Source: Streptomyces sp. MA5143a
Lineage (GTDB): Bacteria; Actinomycetota; Actinomycetes; Streptomycetales; Streptomycetaceae
Assembly: GCF_900290235.1 (NCBI RefSeq)
Contig: NZ_OLMK01000010.1
Location: 124,001-188,000, forward strand
Direction of reading: 5' to 3'
Length of the DNA: 64,000 nt
Shown here: piece after piece, positions 29,561 to 37,527 of the stretch
Layout: every line of letters starts with the position of its first letter
How positions within the stretch are numbered: the first letter of the stretch is position 1
Notes under the pieces: model-generated
The model's input: only the letters and a program-made list of their open reading frames with translations
Database searches by the model: none
What the model was told of the DNA's origin: nothing
Translations under genes and position numbers: made by a program

Positions 29561-29640
29561 CGGCGGGCGGCCTCCGTACCGAGGCGGCCGGCGGCGGGGC
29601 CGGCCGGCGGGAGGACGGGGGCGAGGAGTGCGTCGGTCAT
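29557..29640 (-). CDS. 27-residue bridging ORF between phosphatase and lacZ
   Basis: The ATG at 29640 overlaps the stop of the phosphatase gene (ATGA), and its own TGA overlaps the lacZ ATG (ATGA), so it fills the gap exactly. The predicted peptide is Ala/Pro/Arg-rich (MTDALLAPVLPPAGPAAGRL, then seven residues) with no known motif. It may serve as a translational coupling device that hands ribosomes from one gene to the next, or may be the degenerate end of a lost gene. Expression is not shown by sequence. Confidence 0.4.
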
Positions 29641-30581
29641 GGCCGTTCCGGGTTCGGGGGCGATATGGGGTCGGGGGCCAGGACGCGGCCCGCGAGGTTC
29701 CACTCCGGGTCGACGGGGATGCCGAGCCGGTCCAGGGCGGTGGGGGCGATGTCGACGAGCCGGGGTTCGTCGAGACGGGTGCCGCCGGGCATACCGGGCT
29801 CGGCGAGGACGACGAACACCTCGCGCTCGGCGTGGCTGTCGCCGCCGTGGCCGCCGCCGTCACGGTGCCCGTGGTCCGTGGTGACCAGCACCGTCCACCG
29901 CTCGTCCGCGCGGGCCGGGTCGGAGCGGCGGGCCTCGATGGCGTCCAGCAGCCGCCCGAGGTGGGCGTCCTGGTCGAGGAGGGCCTGGTCGTAGGCGGGG
30001 GAGAGGGGGCCGGTGTCGTGGCCGGCCTCGTCGGTGGCGCCCAGATACACGAACAGGGCGTCGGGGTCCCTCTTGGTGAGCCAGCGCAGGGCGGTGCGGG
30101 CGACGAGGCGGTCCGCCGTCCCGTAGCCGCGGCGTTCGCCGTTGAACCGCACCCGTCGGCCGATGCCGCGCCCGAGGGTGCCGCGGCGGATCAGGGTCGG
30201 CCAGGACACGGCGGCCGCCGTGCGCAGGCCCGGCCGGACGGAGGCGGCGCGGGTGAGGAAGTCGGGGTAGCGGGCGTAGTCGGCGCCGACGAAGTCGTTG
30301 CCGGTCACGCCGTGCCGGTCGGGCCACACCCCGGTCATGACGCTCGACCAGCCCGGCCCCGAGTCGGTGTAGGCCATGCTCGTGGTCGGCCCGTGCCCGG
30401 CCTCGCCGTCCGCCTCGCCGTAGGGCAGCAGACTGCTGCCGTGGGCGCCGGCGGCCATCAGAGCGTGCAGCACGGGAGCCGTGGACGGCGACCGCGTCAG
30501 CCGGTCGTAGCGCAGTCCGTCCATGCCCACCACGAGCACCTTGCCCCGCTCCGGTCGTCCCGCTGCGGCGACATCCACCAC
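29637..30581 (-). CDS. Alkaline phosphatase superfamily phosphodiesterase/phosphatase
   Basis: The product has 314 residues from GTG 30581 (GAGG six bases upstream). The core of the type I phosphodiesterase/nucleotide pyrophosphatase group is visible: V-V-G-M-D-G-L-R-Y-D near the N-terminus, S-G-P-G-W-S-S-V-M-T-G around the Thr/Ser nucleophile region, G-A-T-D-E-A-G-H-D and T-T-D-H-G-H-R-D-G-G as metal ligands. There is no signal peptide, so it acts in the cytoplasm on imported material. It lies between the sugar importer and lacZ in one transcript, the third unrelated phosphoesterase in this run. Confidence 0.87.
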   Translation of the reverse strand: MVDVAAAGRPERGKVLVVGMDGLRYDRLTRSPSTAPVLHALMAAGAHGSSLLPYGEADGEAGHGPTTSMAYTDSGPGWSSVMTGVWPDRHGVTGNDFVGADYARYPDFLTRAASVRPGLRTAAAVSWPTLIRRGTLGRGIGRRVRFNGERRGYGTADRLVARTALRWLTKRDPDALFVYLGATDEAGHDTGPLSPAYDQALLDQDAHLGRLLDAIEARRSDPARADERWTVLVTTDHGHRDGGGHGGDSHAEREVFVVLAEPGMPGGTRLDEPRLVDIAPTALDRLGIPVDPEWNLAGRVLAPDPISPPNPERP

Positions 30582-30634
30582 GGTGCACCTCTTCTCTCGA
30601 CAGGGGTCAGGGGGAAGTCCCCGCACAGCGCCCC

Positions 30635-31504
30635 CTAGGTGCCTTGTACCGCACCTTCGGTGGCTCCCGCGATGAATCCGCGGGCGAAGACGGAGAACAC
30701 GATCACCAGCGGGAGGGACGCCATGAGCACACCGGCCATGACCATGCTGTAGTCGGTGTTGTGGCCGACGTTGAGCTGGGCCAGCTCCACCTGGAGCGTG
30801 ACGTGGTCCGGGTTGGTGAGCACGATCAGCGGCCACACGTAGTCGTTCCAGGCGCCGACGAAGGCGTAGATGGCGAGGAACGACATCGCGGGCCTGATCA
30901 TCGGCAGCGCGACGTTCCAGTACTGGCGGAAGAACCCGGCGCCGTCGATGCGTGCCGCGTCGAGCAGTTCGTCGGGCACACCGTTCTCGATGTACTGGCG
31001 CAGCCAGAAGATGCCGAAGGCGTTGGACAGGGCGGGCCACACCAGCGCCTTGAGCATGCCGACCCAGCCGACCTCCGACATCAGGATGAACTGCGGGAGG
31101 ACGGCCAGCTGGAGCGGCAGCATCATGAACACCAGCAGCGTGGCGAAGAGGATCCTGCGCCCGGGGAAGTCGAACTTGGCGAAGGCGAAGGCCGCGAGGG
31201 AGTCGACGAACAGCACCAGCACCGTGGTGACACACGCGACGACGACCGTGTTGAGCATCGACCCGAAGAAGTCGACCGTGTCGAGCACACCCCTGATGTT
31301 CTCCAGCAGGTGCGAGCCGAACGTCAGCTTCGGAGGGCTCTTGTAGATGTCGCGGGTGGTGTTGGTCGCCATCACGATCGTCCACAGGAACGGGAAGACC
31401 GAGATCACGACGGCCAGGATCAGGAAGAGGTGGGCGGACAGGCCCTTGGGGCGGCGTGGCCGCTTCGCGCCCGTGGCCGGCCGTGGCGTGACGGCTGTCG
31501 TCAT
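30635..31504 (-). CDS. Sugar ABC transporter permease (CUT1, MalG type)
   Basis: The product has 289 residues with six membrane helices and the EAA loop D-E-L-L-D-A-A-R-I-D-G-A-G, which contacts the ATPase. ATG 31504 overlaps the preceding permease stop and has GAGGGAGGAAG upstream. Together with the neighbouring permease and binding protein it forms a CUT1 carbohydrate importer. No ATPase gene is present, and in Streptomyces such systems normally share MsiK. Confidence 0.93.
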   Translation of the reverse strand: MTTAVTPRPATGAKRPRRPKGLSAHLFLILAVVISVFPFLWTIVMATNTTRDIYKSPPKLTFGSHLLENIRGVLDTVDFFGSMLNTVVVACVTTVLVLFVDSLAAFAFAKFDFPGRRILFATLLVFMMLPLQLAVLPQFILMSEVGWVGMLKALVWPALSNAFGIFWLRQYIENGVPDELLDAARIDGAGFFRQYWNVALPMIRPAMSFLAIYAFVGAWNDYVWPLIVLTNPDHVTLQVELAQLNVGHNTDYSMVMAGVLMASLPLVIVFSVFARGFIAGATEGAVQGT

Positions 31505-32508
31505 GGCTTCCTCCCTCGTTGCACGATGCGCCAGTTGATGACGACGAGCACGATGATCAGTACGAAGAAGGCCCACACGATGGCCGCGCCGTAGCCGTAG
31601 TCGTTGTCGAGGAAGGCCGACTGGTAGAAGTACAGCAGCGTGGTCAGACCGGCCTGGCCGGGGCCGCCGAGGTTCTGGTTGGCGGCGTTGCTGGCGAACA
31701 GGACCTGGGGTTCGCTGAAGCTCTGCAGACCGTTGATGGTCGAGATGACGACGGTGAACAGGATGATCGGCCGCATGATCGGAATGGTGATCTGGAAGAA
31801 CGTGCGGACCGGGCCGGCGCCGTCCATCCTGGCCGCCTCGTAGACCGACTGCGGGATCGCCTGGAGGCCCGCCAGGTAGATGATCATGTTGTAGCCGGTC
31901 CACATCCAGGTCATCAGCAGCGCGATGACCACCTTGATCAGCCAGGGATCGCTCAGCCACGGCACCGGATCGATGCCGACCGTGCCCAGGATCGCGTTGA
32001 CCAGACCGAAGTCGTTGCTGAACACCGCCCCGAAGAAGATCGCCACGGCGACGATCGAGGTGACGTTCGGTACGTAGAGGGCGATGCGGTAGAAGCCCTT
32101 GAAGCGGCGCACCGAGTGCAGCAGCGTCGCGAGGACGAGGGCGCCGAAGAGCGTGGGGACGGTCGACAGCACCCAGATGACCAGGGTGTTGCGGATCGAC
32201 AGCCAGAAGACCGGGTCGTTCCAGAGGAACTCGAACTGCTGGAGTCCCACGAACTGCTTGGTGCCCAGGCCGTCGTAGCGCTGGAACGCCAGATACAGCG
32301 AGTAGAAGACGGGACCGAACGAGAAGACCGTGAAGATCAGATAGAAGGGCGAGATCGCCAGGTACTGCCGCCAGTACGACAGGATCCCGCGGCGCGCGGG
32401 CCGAGCGGCGCCCGCGGGCGGGGTGCGCCGCGGGCGGAAGCGGGCCGGGCCCGGCCCGCCGCGATGCTCGCGCACCGCGGCGGGGCCGGTGACCGGAGGT
32501 GACGACAC
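31501..32508 (-). CDS. Sugar ABC transporter permease (CUT1, MalF type)
   Basis: The product has 335 residues. A long Pro/Arg-rich cytoplasmic N-terminus precedes six membrane helices, and the EAA loop Y-E-A-A-R-M-D-G-A-G-P is present. The GTG at 32508 lies one base after the stop of the binding-protein gene, with AGGGGG about 11 bases upstream, indicating coupled translation. It pairs with the downstream permease. Confidence 0.93.
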   Translation of the reverse strand: MSSPPVTGPAAVREHRGGPGPARFRPRRTPPAGAARPARRGILSYWRQYLAISPFYLIFTVFSFGPVFYSLYLAFQRYDGLGTKQFVGLQQFEFLWNDPVFWLSIRNTLVIWVLSTVPTLFGALVLATLLHSVRRFKGFYRIALYVPNVTSIVAVAIFFGAVFSNDFGLVNAILGTVGIDPVPWLSDPWLIKVVIALLMTWMWTGYNMIIYLAGLQAIPQSVYEAARMDGAGPVRTFFQITIPIMRPIILFTVVISTINGLQSFSEPQVLFASNAANQNLGGPGQAGLTTLLYFYQSAFLDNDYGYGAAIVWAFFVLIIVLVVINWRIVQRGRKP

Positions 32509-32509
32509 C

Positions 32510-33790
32510 TCAGCTCACCCCCTGTCGCCGGGCGATCTGCTTGGCCTGGGAGACCGCGTCCTTCCAGGCGTCGTCGGGCTTCTTGCCCTTGGCCTCGATG
32601 CTGGTCAGCTCGGCCATGAAGGGCGCCATGACCGCGGAGTCGGCGGGTGCCTCGTAGCTCACCGGGATGGCCTCGGCGGCCGGGCCGAACACCTCGATGA
32701 TCTTCTGTCCGCCGAAGAAGGCGTCGGGGCCCGTCATGGCCGGCATCGCGTACGAGGCGGGGGAGGCGGGGAAGATGGCGGCGTCGGTGAAGCTCTTGGC
32801 GTTGTTGTCGGGGCTCAGGATCCAGCTGATGATCTTGAACGCCTCTTCGGGGTTGCGGCACTGCTTCGGCAGGGTCAGATAGGAGCCGCCCTGGTTCGCC
32901 GGGCCGCCGGGGGTGGCGCAGACCCGCCACTTGCCCTTGGTGCCCGGTGCCGCCGACTCGATGTCCAACGCGTGCCAGGCGGCGCCGAGTTCGGTGGTCA
33001 GGCTCTTGCCGACGGCGGCGTTCCAGCTCTGGTCGTTGATCTTCGCGTCGAGGCCGAGCCGGTAGGCGCGGATCGCGGTGTCCCACGCGGCGCGTATGTG
33101 GTCCTGGTCGCCGATGAAGTGGTTGTCCTCGTCGATGAACCTCTTGGTGCCCTGGCCGACCGCGATGTTGAACACCGAGCCCATGTTGTTGACCAGGAAG
33201 GTGCCGGGCAGCGCCTTCTTCAGCTCGGTGCCCAGCGCGAAGTAGTCGTCCCAGGTCTTCGCCTCGGCGGCGACCTTGGCCGGGTCGTCGGGCAGGCCCG
33301 CCTTGTCGAACAGGTCGGCGCGGTAGAAGAGCGCGGTGGGGCCGATGTCGATCGGGAACCCGATCTGCTTGCCGTCCTTGGTCTGGGCGAGCTTCGTCTT
33401 CCATTCCAGGTACTGCGACGAGAGCTTCTTGAAGCCCAGGTCGTTCAGGTCGAGGAAGCGGTCGGCGTTGGGCAGGAAGGAGGCGATGTCCTCGCCCTTG
33501 ATGCCGGTGATGTCGGGCACGGAGGAGCCGCCCGCGGCGAGGGTGGTGGTCAGCTTCTGCTTGAAGTCGCCGCCGATGGAGGCGCTGGTCAGCTTGATCC
33601 GGCCCTTGAAGTGCGTCTTGGCCTCGGCGACCACCTTGTCGCTGAGGGCGCCGCCCCAGTACCACATGGTCAGGTTCTTGCCGTTCTTGGTACCGCCGGA
33701 CTCCGAGCCGCCGCCACAGGCGACGGTCAGTCCGGAGGCTGCCGCGGTGAAGACGGCGGCCTGGAGGAAGCCTCTACGAGAAAGGTCCAC
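32510..33790 (-). CDS. Sugar ABC transporter substrate-binding lipoprotein
   Basis: The product has 426 residues from GTG 33790 (AGGAG six bases upstream). The N-terminus combines a twin-arginine pair (L-S-R-R-G-F-L-Q) with a lipobox L-T-V-A-C, so it is a Tat-exported lipoprotein with lipidated Cys near residue 24. The mature part is a solute-binding family 1 fold. It delivers an oligosaccharide or phosphosugar-like ligand to the two permeases that follow. The ligand is not recognisable from sequence. Confidence 0.92.
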   Translation of the reverse strand: MDLSRRGFLQAAVFTAAASGLTVACGGGSESGGTKNGKNLTMWYWGGALSDKVVAEAKTHFKGRIKLTSASIGGDFKQKLTTTLAAGGSSVPDITGIKGEDIASFLPNADRFLDLNDLGFKKLSSQYLEWKTKLAQTKDGKQIGFPIDIGPTALFYRADLFDKAGLPDDPAKVAAEAKTWDDYFALGTELKKALPGTFLVNNMGSVFNIAVGQGTKRFIDEDNHFIGDQDHIRAAWDTAIRAYRLGLDAKINDQSWNAAVGKSLTTELGAAWHALDIESAAPGTKGKWRVCATPGGPANQGGSYLTLPKQCRNPEEAFKIISWILSPDNNAKSFTDAAIFPASPASYAMPAMTGPDAFFGGQKIIEVFGPAAEAIPVSYEAPADSAVMAPFMAELTSIEAKGKKPDDAWKDAVSQAKQIARRQGVS

Positions 33791-33846
33791 GGGACACTCC
33801 TGTTTGTTCCTGTTCGTGGTACTGAGGGGCGTTGTTTCCGGGGGGT

Positions 33847-34866
33847 TCAGGGCAGCCGTGCGGGTGGGGTGACCGGGGCGTGGCGCACCGGTGGTCCGGT
33901 GTCCGCCGGGATGCGGTCCGCGAGGAAGCCGTAGGTCTTCTTGAGGGCGGGGTCGGTCAGCGAGCGCCACCAGCGCTCGACGCCGTACCAGCCGGGGGCG
34001 GCGAGGGCCCCGCCGTGGTGCCCTACCGACAGGCCGGCGGCCAGGACGGCGAACCGAAGGCGTTCCTCCAGCGGCCAGCCGCCGAGGGACGCCGCGACGA
34101 AGCTCGCGCCGAACACGTCCCCGGCGCCGGTCGTGTCGAGGACGTCCACGTCGAGCGCGGGGGCCTCGGCGTACTCGCCGGTCGTCTGGTCGACGCCGAT
34201 CGCGCCGGCTCCGCCGCGGGTGACGACCGCGACCGGCACCAGCTCGGAGAGCGTGCCGAGCGCGGCCGCCGCGCTGTCGGTGCGGGTGTAGGCCATCGCC
34301 TCGGTCTCGTTGGGGAGGAAGGCGTGGCACAGGGCGAGTTGGCCGAGGAGTTCGCGCGACCACTCCTGGGTGGGGTCCCAGCCGACGTCCGCGTAGATGT
34401 GTGTGCCGTTCGCGGCCGCCTTGGCGAGCCACTCGCGCGGCTCGGCCTCGATGTGCACGAGCGCGGTACGCGCCTCGGGCGGGTCGCCCATCAGCGCGTC
34501 CTGCGAGTACGGCGGCTGCCGGCCGTGGGTGACGAGGGCCCGGTCCTGGCCCTGGGCCAGCGAGACGGTGACGGGGGTGTGCCAGCCGTCCGCGGTGCGC
34601 GAGAGCGCGAGGTCCACGCCCTCCTGCCCGGCGAGGACCTCACGGCAGTACCCGCCGTAGTAGTCGTCGCCGAAGACCGTTGCCAGGGAGGTCCGCAGGC
34701 CGAAACGGGCGGTGGCCACCGCCAGGTTGGCGATGCCGCCGGGTCCGCAGCCCATGCCGTCGGTCCAGATCTCCTCGCCGGGGGTCGGCGGCCTTCCCAG
34801 CCCCGTGAGCACGAGGTCGTAGAAGAGCAGCCCGGTCAGCAGCACATCGGGCCGGTCGTGGTCCAC
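33847..34866 (-). CDS. PfkB-family carbohydrate kinase
   Basis: The product has 339 residues from GTG 34866 (GAGAGG upstream). Ribokinase-fold motifs are clear: G-G-I-A-N-L-A near residue 43 and the C-terminal D-T-T-G-A-G-D-V-F-G-A-S-F, whose Asp is the catalytic base. It is the first gene of the leftward sugar operon, diverging from the DeoR-type regulator. It probably phosphorylates the monosaccharide released by the pathway. Family members act on ribose, fructose, tagatose 6-phosphate, KDG and others. Confidence 0.9.
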   Translation of the reverse strand: MDHDRPDVLLTGLLFYDLVLTGLGRPPTPGEEIWTDGMGCGPGGIANLAVATARFGLRTSLATVFGDDYYGGYCREVLAGQEGVDLALSRTADGWHTPVTVSLAQGQDRALVTHGRQPPYSQDALMGDPPEARTALVHIEAEPREWLAKAAANGTHIYADVGWDPTQEWSRELLGQLALCHAFLPNETEAMAYTRTDSAAAALGTLSELVPVAVVTRGGAGAIGVDQTTGEYAEAPALDVDVLDTTGAGDVFGASFVAASLGGWPLEERLRFAVLAAGLSVGHHGGALAAPGWYGVERWWRSLTDPALKKTYGFLADRIPADTGPPVRHAPVTPPARLP

Positions 34867-34972
34867 GCGTGCACCTCTCGTCAGAACTCTTCAAATTCGA
34901 TGCCGGGAATCGTGCGCTGATCCGAGAGATTGGTCAATACCCGAGCAGAAGTGAGCATGGAAATGATTGAGG

Positions 34973-35743
34973 ATGACGAGTACTGTTCAGCGCGTGCTGG
35001 CAGAGAGACGACACCAACTCATCCTGCGGGCCCTGCGATCAGGCGGCCCCGCTGCCGTGACCGATCTGTCCGAACAGCTCGGTGTGAGCCCGGCCACCAT
35101 CCGGCGAGACCTCGTCAGGCTGGAGGAGGAAGGGCTGCTCACCCGGGTGCACGGCGGGGCGGTCGTGGACGAGGGCGACCAGCCCTTCGCCGAGGTCGCC
35201 GAGGTCCGGGTGGCAGAGAAGGACGCGATAGCGGCGCGGGCCGCCTCCATGGTCCGCGACGGCCAGTCCGTCCTGCTCGACATCGGGACCACCGCCTACC
35301 GCCTGGCCCGGCAGCTGCACGGCCGCAGGCTCACCGTGATCACCAGCAATCTGGTGGTCTACGAGGAACTCGCGGACGACGAGGGCATCGAGCTGGTGCT
35401 GCTCGGCGGCATGGTCCGCCGCGAGTACCGCTCCCTCGTCGGCTTCCTCACCGAGGACAACCTCCGCCAACTGCACGCGGACTGGCTGTTCCTCGGCACC
35501 AGCGGGGTGCGGCCCGGCGGCCAGGTGATGGACACCACCGTCGTCGAGGTCCCGGTCAAGCGCGCCATGATCAAGGCGAGCGACAAGGTGGTCCTGCTCG
35601 CCGACTCCGCGAAGTTCCCCGGCACGGGGATGGCGCGGGTCTGCGGCCCCCGGGAACTCGACGTCGTGGTCACCAACACGCCCGTGGACGGGACGACCTG
35701 CTCCTCCTTCGAGGAGGCCGGGGTCGAGGTCGTGACCACGTGA
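34973..35743 (+). CDS. DeoR-family transcriptional regulator
   Basis: The product has 256 residues from ATG 34973 (a TTG at 34967 is an alternative, and the ribosome site is weak for both). The N-terminal helix-turn-helix (VTDLSEQLGVSPATIRRDLVRL) with the H-G-G-A motif is diagnostic, followed by a DeoRC sensor domain with D-I-G-T-T and S-N-L. DeoR regulators usually respond to phosphosugars made by the kinase of the same locus. It sits between the leftward kinase/importer operon and the rightward GH4-GH38 genes and probably controls both. Confidence 0.9.
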   Translation: MTSTVQRVLAERRHQLILRALRSGGPAAVTDLSEQLGVSPATIRRDLVRLEEEGLLTRVHGGAVVDEGDQPFAEVAEVRVAEKDAIAARAASMVRDGQSVLLDIGTTAYRLARQLHGRRLTVITSNLVVYEELADDEGIELVLLGGMVRREYRSLVGFLTEDNLRQLHADWLFLGTSGVRPGGQVMDTTVVEVPVKRAMIKASDKVVLLADSAKFPGTGMARVCGPRELDVVVTNTPVDGTTCSSFEEAGVEVVTT

Positions 35744-36020
35744 ACCGCGCGCCGGGTACGAACCGCGCCGCCGCAGGCATGATCCACCGCTCAGGCGGCA
35801 TGCTCCCCCGGGGCGGCGGTGCGGTGGGCGACGACGGCCCGGCCCGCGTCCGTCGCCGCGACCACGGCGGCACAGGGGCGCGGCGGGCTGACACGTGTCC
35901 CGGTGACCGGTACCCCCGGCGCGCCACGGCGCGGGTCCTGCGCGCCGGGCGGCCCCACGGCCGCACGGCGGGCCCCGCGCCTGCCCGCACACATGCACGA
36001 TCGGCAAAGGTGGTAGTTGC
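35744..36020. other. 277-bp gap between deoR-type and GH4 genes
   Basis: No gene or clear promoter was recognised. The strong AAAGGTGG ribosome site of the GH4 gene lies at the right end. The GC-rich middle has short inverted segments but no convincing terminator. Confidence 0.4.
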
Positions 36021-37358
36021 GTGAAGCTGACGATTCTGGGCGGCGGAGGATTCCGGGTGCCCCTCGTGTACGGGGCGCTCCTCGGGGACCGCGCCGAGGG
36101 CCGGGTCACCCATGTCGTCCTGCACGACCTGGACGCCGAACGGCTCTCCGCCGTCACCCGCGTCCTCGCCGAGCAGGCCGCCGACATCCCCGACGCCCCC
36201 GAGGTGACCGCCACCACCGACCTCGACGAGGCCCTCACCGGCGCCGACTTCGTCTTCTCCGCGATCCGCGTCGGCGGTCTGGAGGGCCGGGCCCACGACG
36301 AGCAGGTGGCTCTCGCCGAAGGCGTCCTCGGCCAGGAGACCGTCGGCGCCGGCGGCATCGCCTACGGGCTGCGGACCGTCCCCGTCGCCGTCGACATCGC
36401 CCGGCGTGTCGCCCGGCTCGCCCCCGACGCCTGGGTCATCAACTTCACCAACCCGGCCGGCCTGGTCACCGAGGCCATGTCCCGCCACCTCGGCGACCGC
36501 GTCATCGGCATCTGCGACTCACCGGTCGGCCTCGGCCGCCGTATCGCCCGGGTCCTCGGGGCCGACCCCCGCGAAGCCTGGATCGACTACGTCGGCCTCA
36601 ACCACCTCGGCTGGGTCCGCGGACTGCGCGTCGCCGGCCGCGACGAGCTCCCGCGTCTCCTCGCCGACCGCGATCTGCTCGGTTCCTTCGAGGAGGGCAA
36701 ACTCTTCGGCGTCGACTGGCTCCAGTCCCTGGGCGCCGTCCCCAACGAGTACCTGCACTACTACTACTTCAACCGCGAGGCGGTCCGCGCCTACCAGGCC
36801 GCCGAGAAGACCCGCGGCGCCTTCCTCAAGGACCAGCAGGCCCACTTCTACGAGGAGATGCGCCGCCCCGACGCCCACGCCCTCAAGGCGTGGGACCGCA
36901 CCCGCGCCGAGCGCGAGGCCACCTACATGGCGGAGAACCGCGAGACGGCGGGCGCCGGCGAACGCGACGCCGACGACCTCTCCGGAGGCTACGAGAAGGT
37001 CGCCCTCGCCCTGATGCGGGCCATCGCCCGCGACGAGCGCACCACCCTCATCCTCAACGTCCGTAACCGGACCACCCTCTCCGTCCTCGACACCGAGGCG
37101 GTCATCGAGGTGCCCTGCCTGGTCGACGCCAACGGCGCCCACCCGGTCGCCGTCGCCCCGCTGCCCGACCACGCCACCGGCCTGGTCTGCGCGGTGAAGG
37201 CCGTCGAGCGCGAGGTCCTCGCCGCCGCCGAGTCGGGCTCCCGCACGACCGCGGTCAAGGCCTTCGCCCTGCATCCCCTGGTCGACTCGGTCAACGTCGC
37301 CCGACGCCTGGTGGAGGGCTACACGGCGGTGCACCCTGGCCTGGAGTACCTGAAGTAG
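36021..37358 (+). CDS. GH4-family glycosidase, 6-phospho-beta-glucosidase type
   Basis: The product has 445 residues from GTG 36021. It begins with the NAD-binding T-I-L-G-G-G-G-F-R-V-P motif. Family 4 metal-site motifs N-F-T-N-P-A-G, C-D-S-P-V-G (Mn-binding Cys) and N-H-L-G-W follow. These enzymes cleave glycosides by an NAD/Mn redox mechanism and most accept 6-phosphorylated sugars. Presence of such an enzyme beside an ABC importer, which does not phosphorylate its cargo, means the phosphate comes from the kinase or from the natural substrate. Confidence 0.9.
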   Translation: MKLTILGGGGFRVPLVYGALLGDRAEGRVTHVVLHDLDAERLSAVTRVLAEQAADIPDAPEVTATTDLDEALTGADFVFSAIRVGGLEGRAHDEQVALAEGVLGQETVGAGGIAYGLRTVPVAVDIARRVARLAPDAWVINFTNPAGLVTEAMSRHLGDRVIGICDSPVGLGRRIARVLGADPREAWIDYVGLNHLGWVRGLRVAGRDELPRLLADRDLLGSFEEGKLFGVDWLQSLGAVPNEYLHYYYFNREAVRAYQAAEKTRGAFLKDQQAHFYEEMRRPDAHALKAWDRTRAEREATYMAENRETAGAGERDADDLSGGYEKVALALMRAIARDERTTLILNVRNRTTLSVLDTEAVIEVPCLVDANGAHPVAVAPLPDHATGLVCAVKAVEREVLAAAESGSRTTAVKAFALHPLVDSVNVARRLVEGYTAVHPGLEYLK

Positions 37359-37378
37359 GCTCCTCCGCGAGGGGAGCG

Positions 37379-37392
37379 GGAAAGCGCTTTCC
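37379..37392. promoter_or_regulatory. LacI-type palindromic operator upstream of the alpha-mannosidase
   Basis: GGAAAGCGCTTTCC is a perfect 14-bp palindrome with the GCGC centre of LacI-family sites, 20 bases after the GH4 stop and 135 bases before the GH38 start. Confidence 0.65.
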
Positions 37393-37445
37393 GTCCACCT
37401 GTCGTCCCCGTCCCGACCCCGCCCCTCCCCGACTTCCCGACCGCT

Positions 37446-37481
37446 CCCCCTCCGCCCCCTCCCCCTCCGCCCCCTCCCCCC
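37446..37481 (-). repeat. G-quadruplex-capable tract in the GH38 leader
   Basis: The plus strand has C-runs of 5, 5, 5, 5 and 6 separated by one to four bases, so the minus strand carries five G-tracts suitable for a G-quadruplex. The tract is built from an imperfect 15-bp repeat and lies between the LacI-type operator and the start codon at 37528. Confidence 0.7.
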
Positions 37482-37527
37482 TTCTCCCTCTGCTTCCGCT
37501 GCTCGGCCCTCTTCCTGGAGACCTCTC

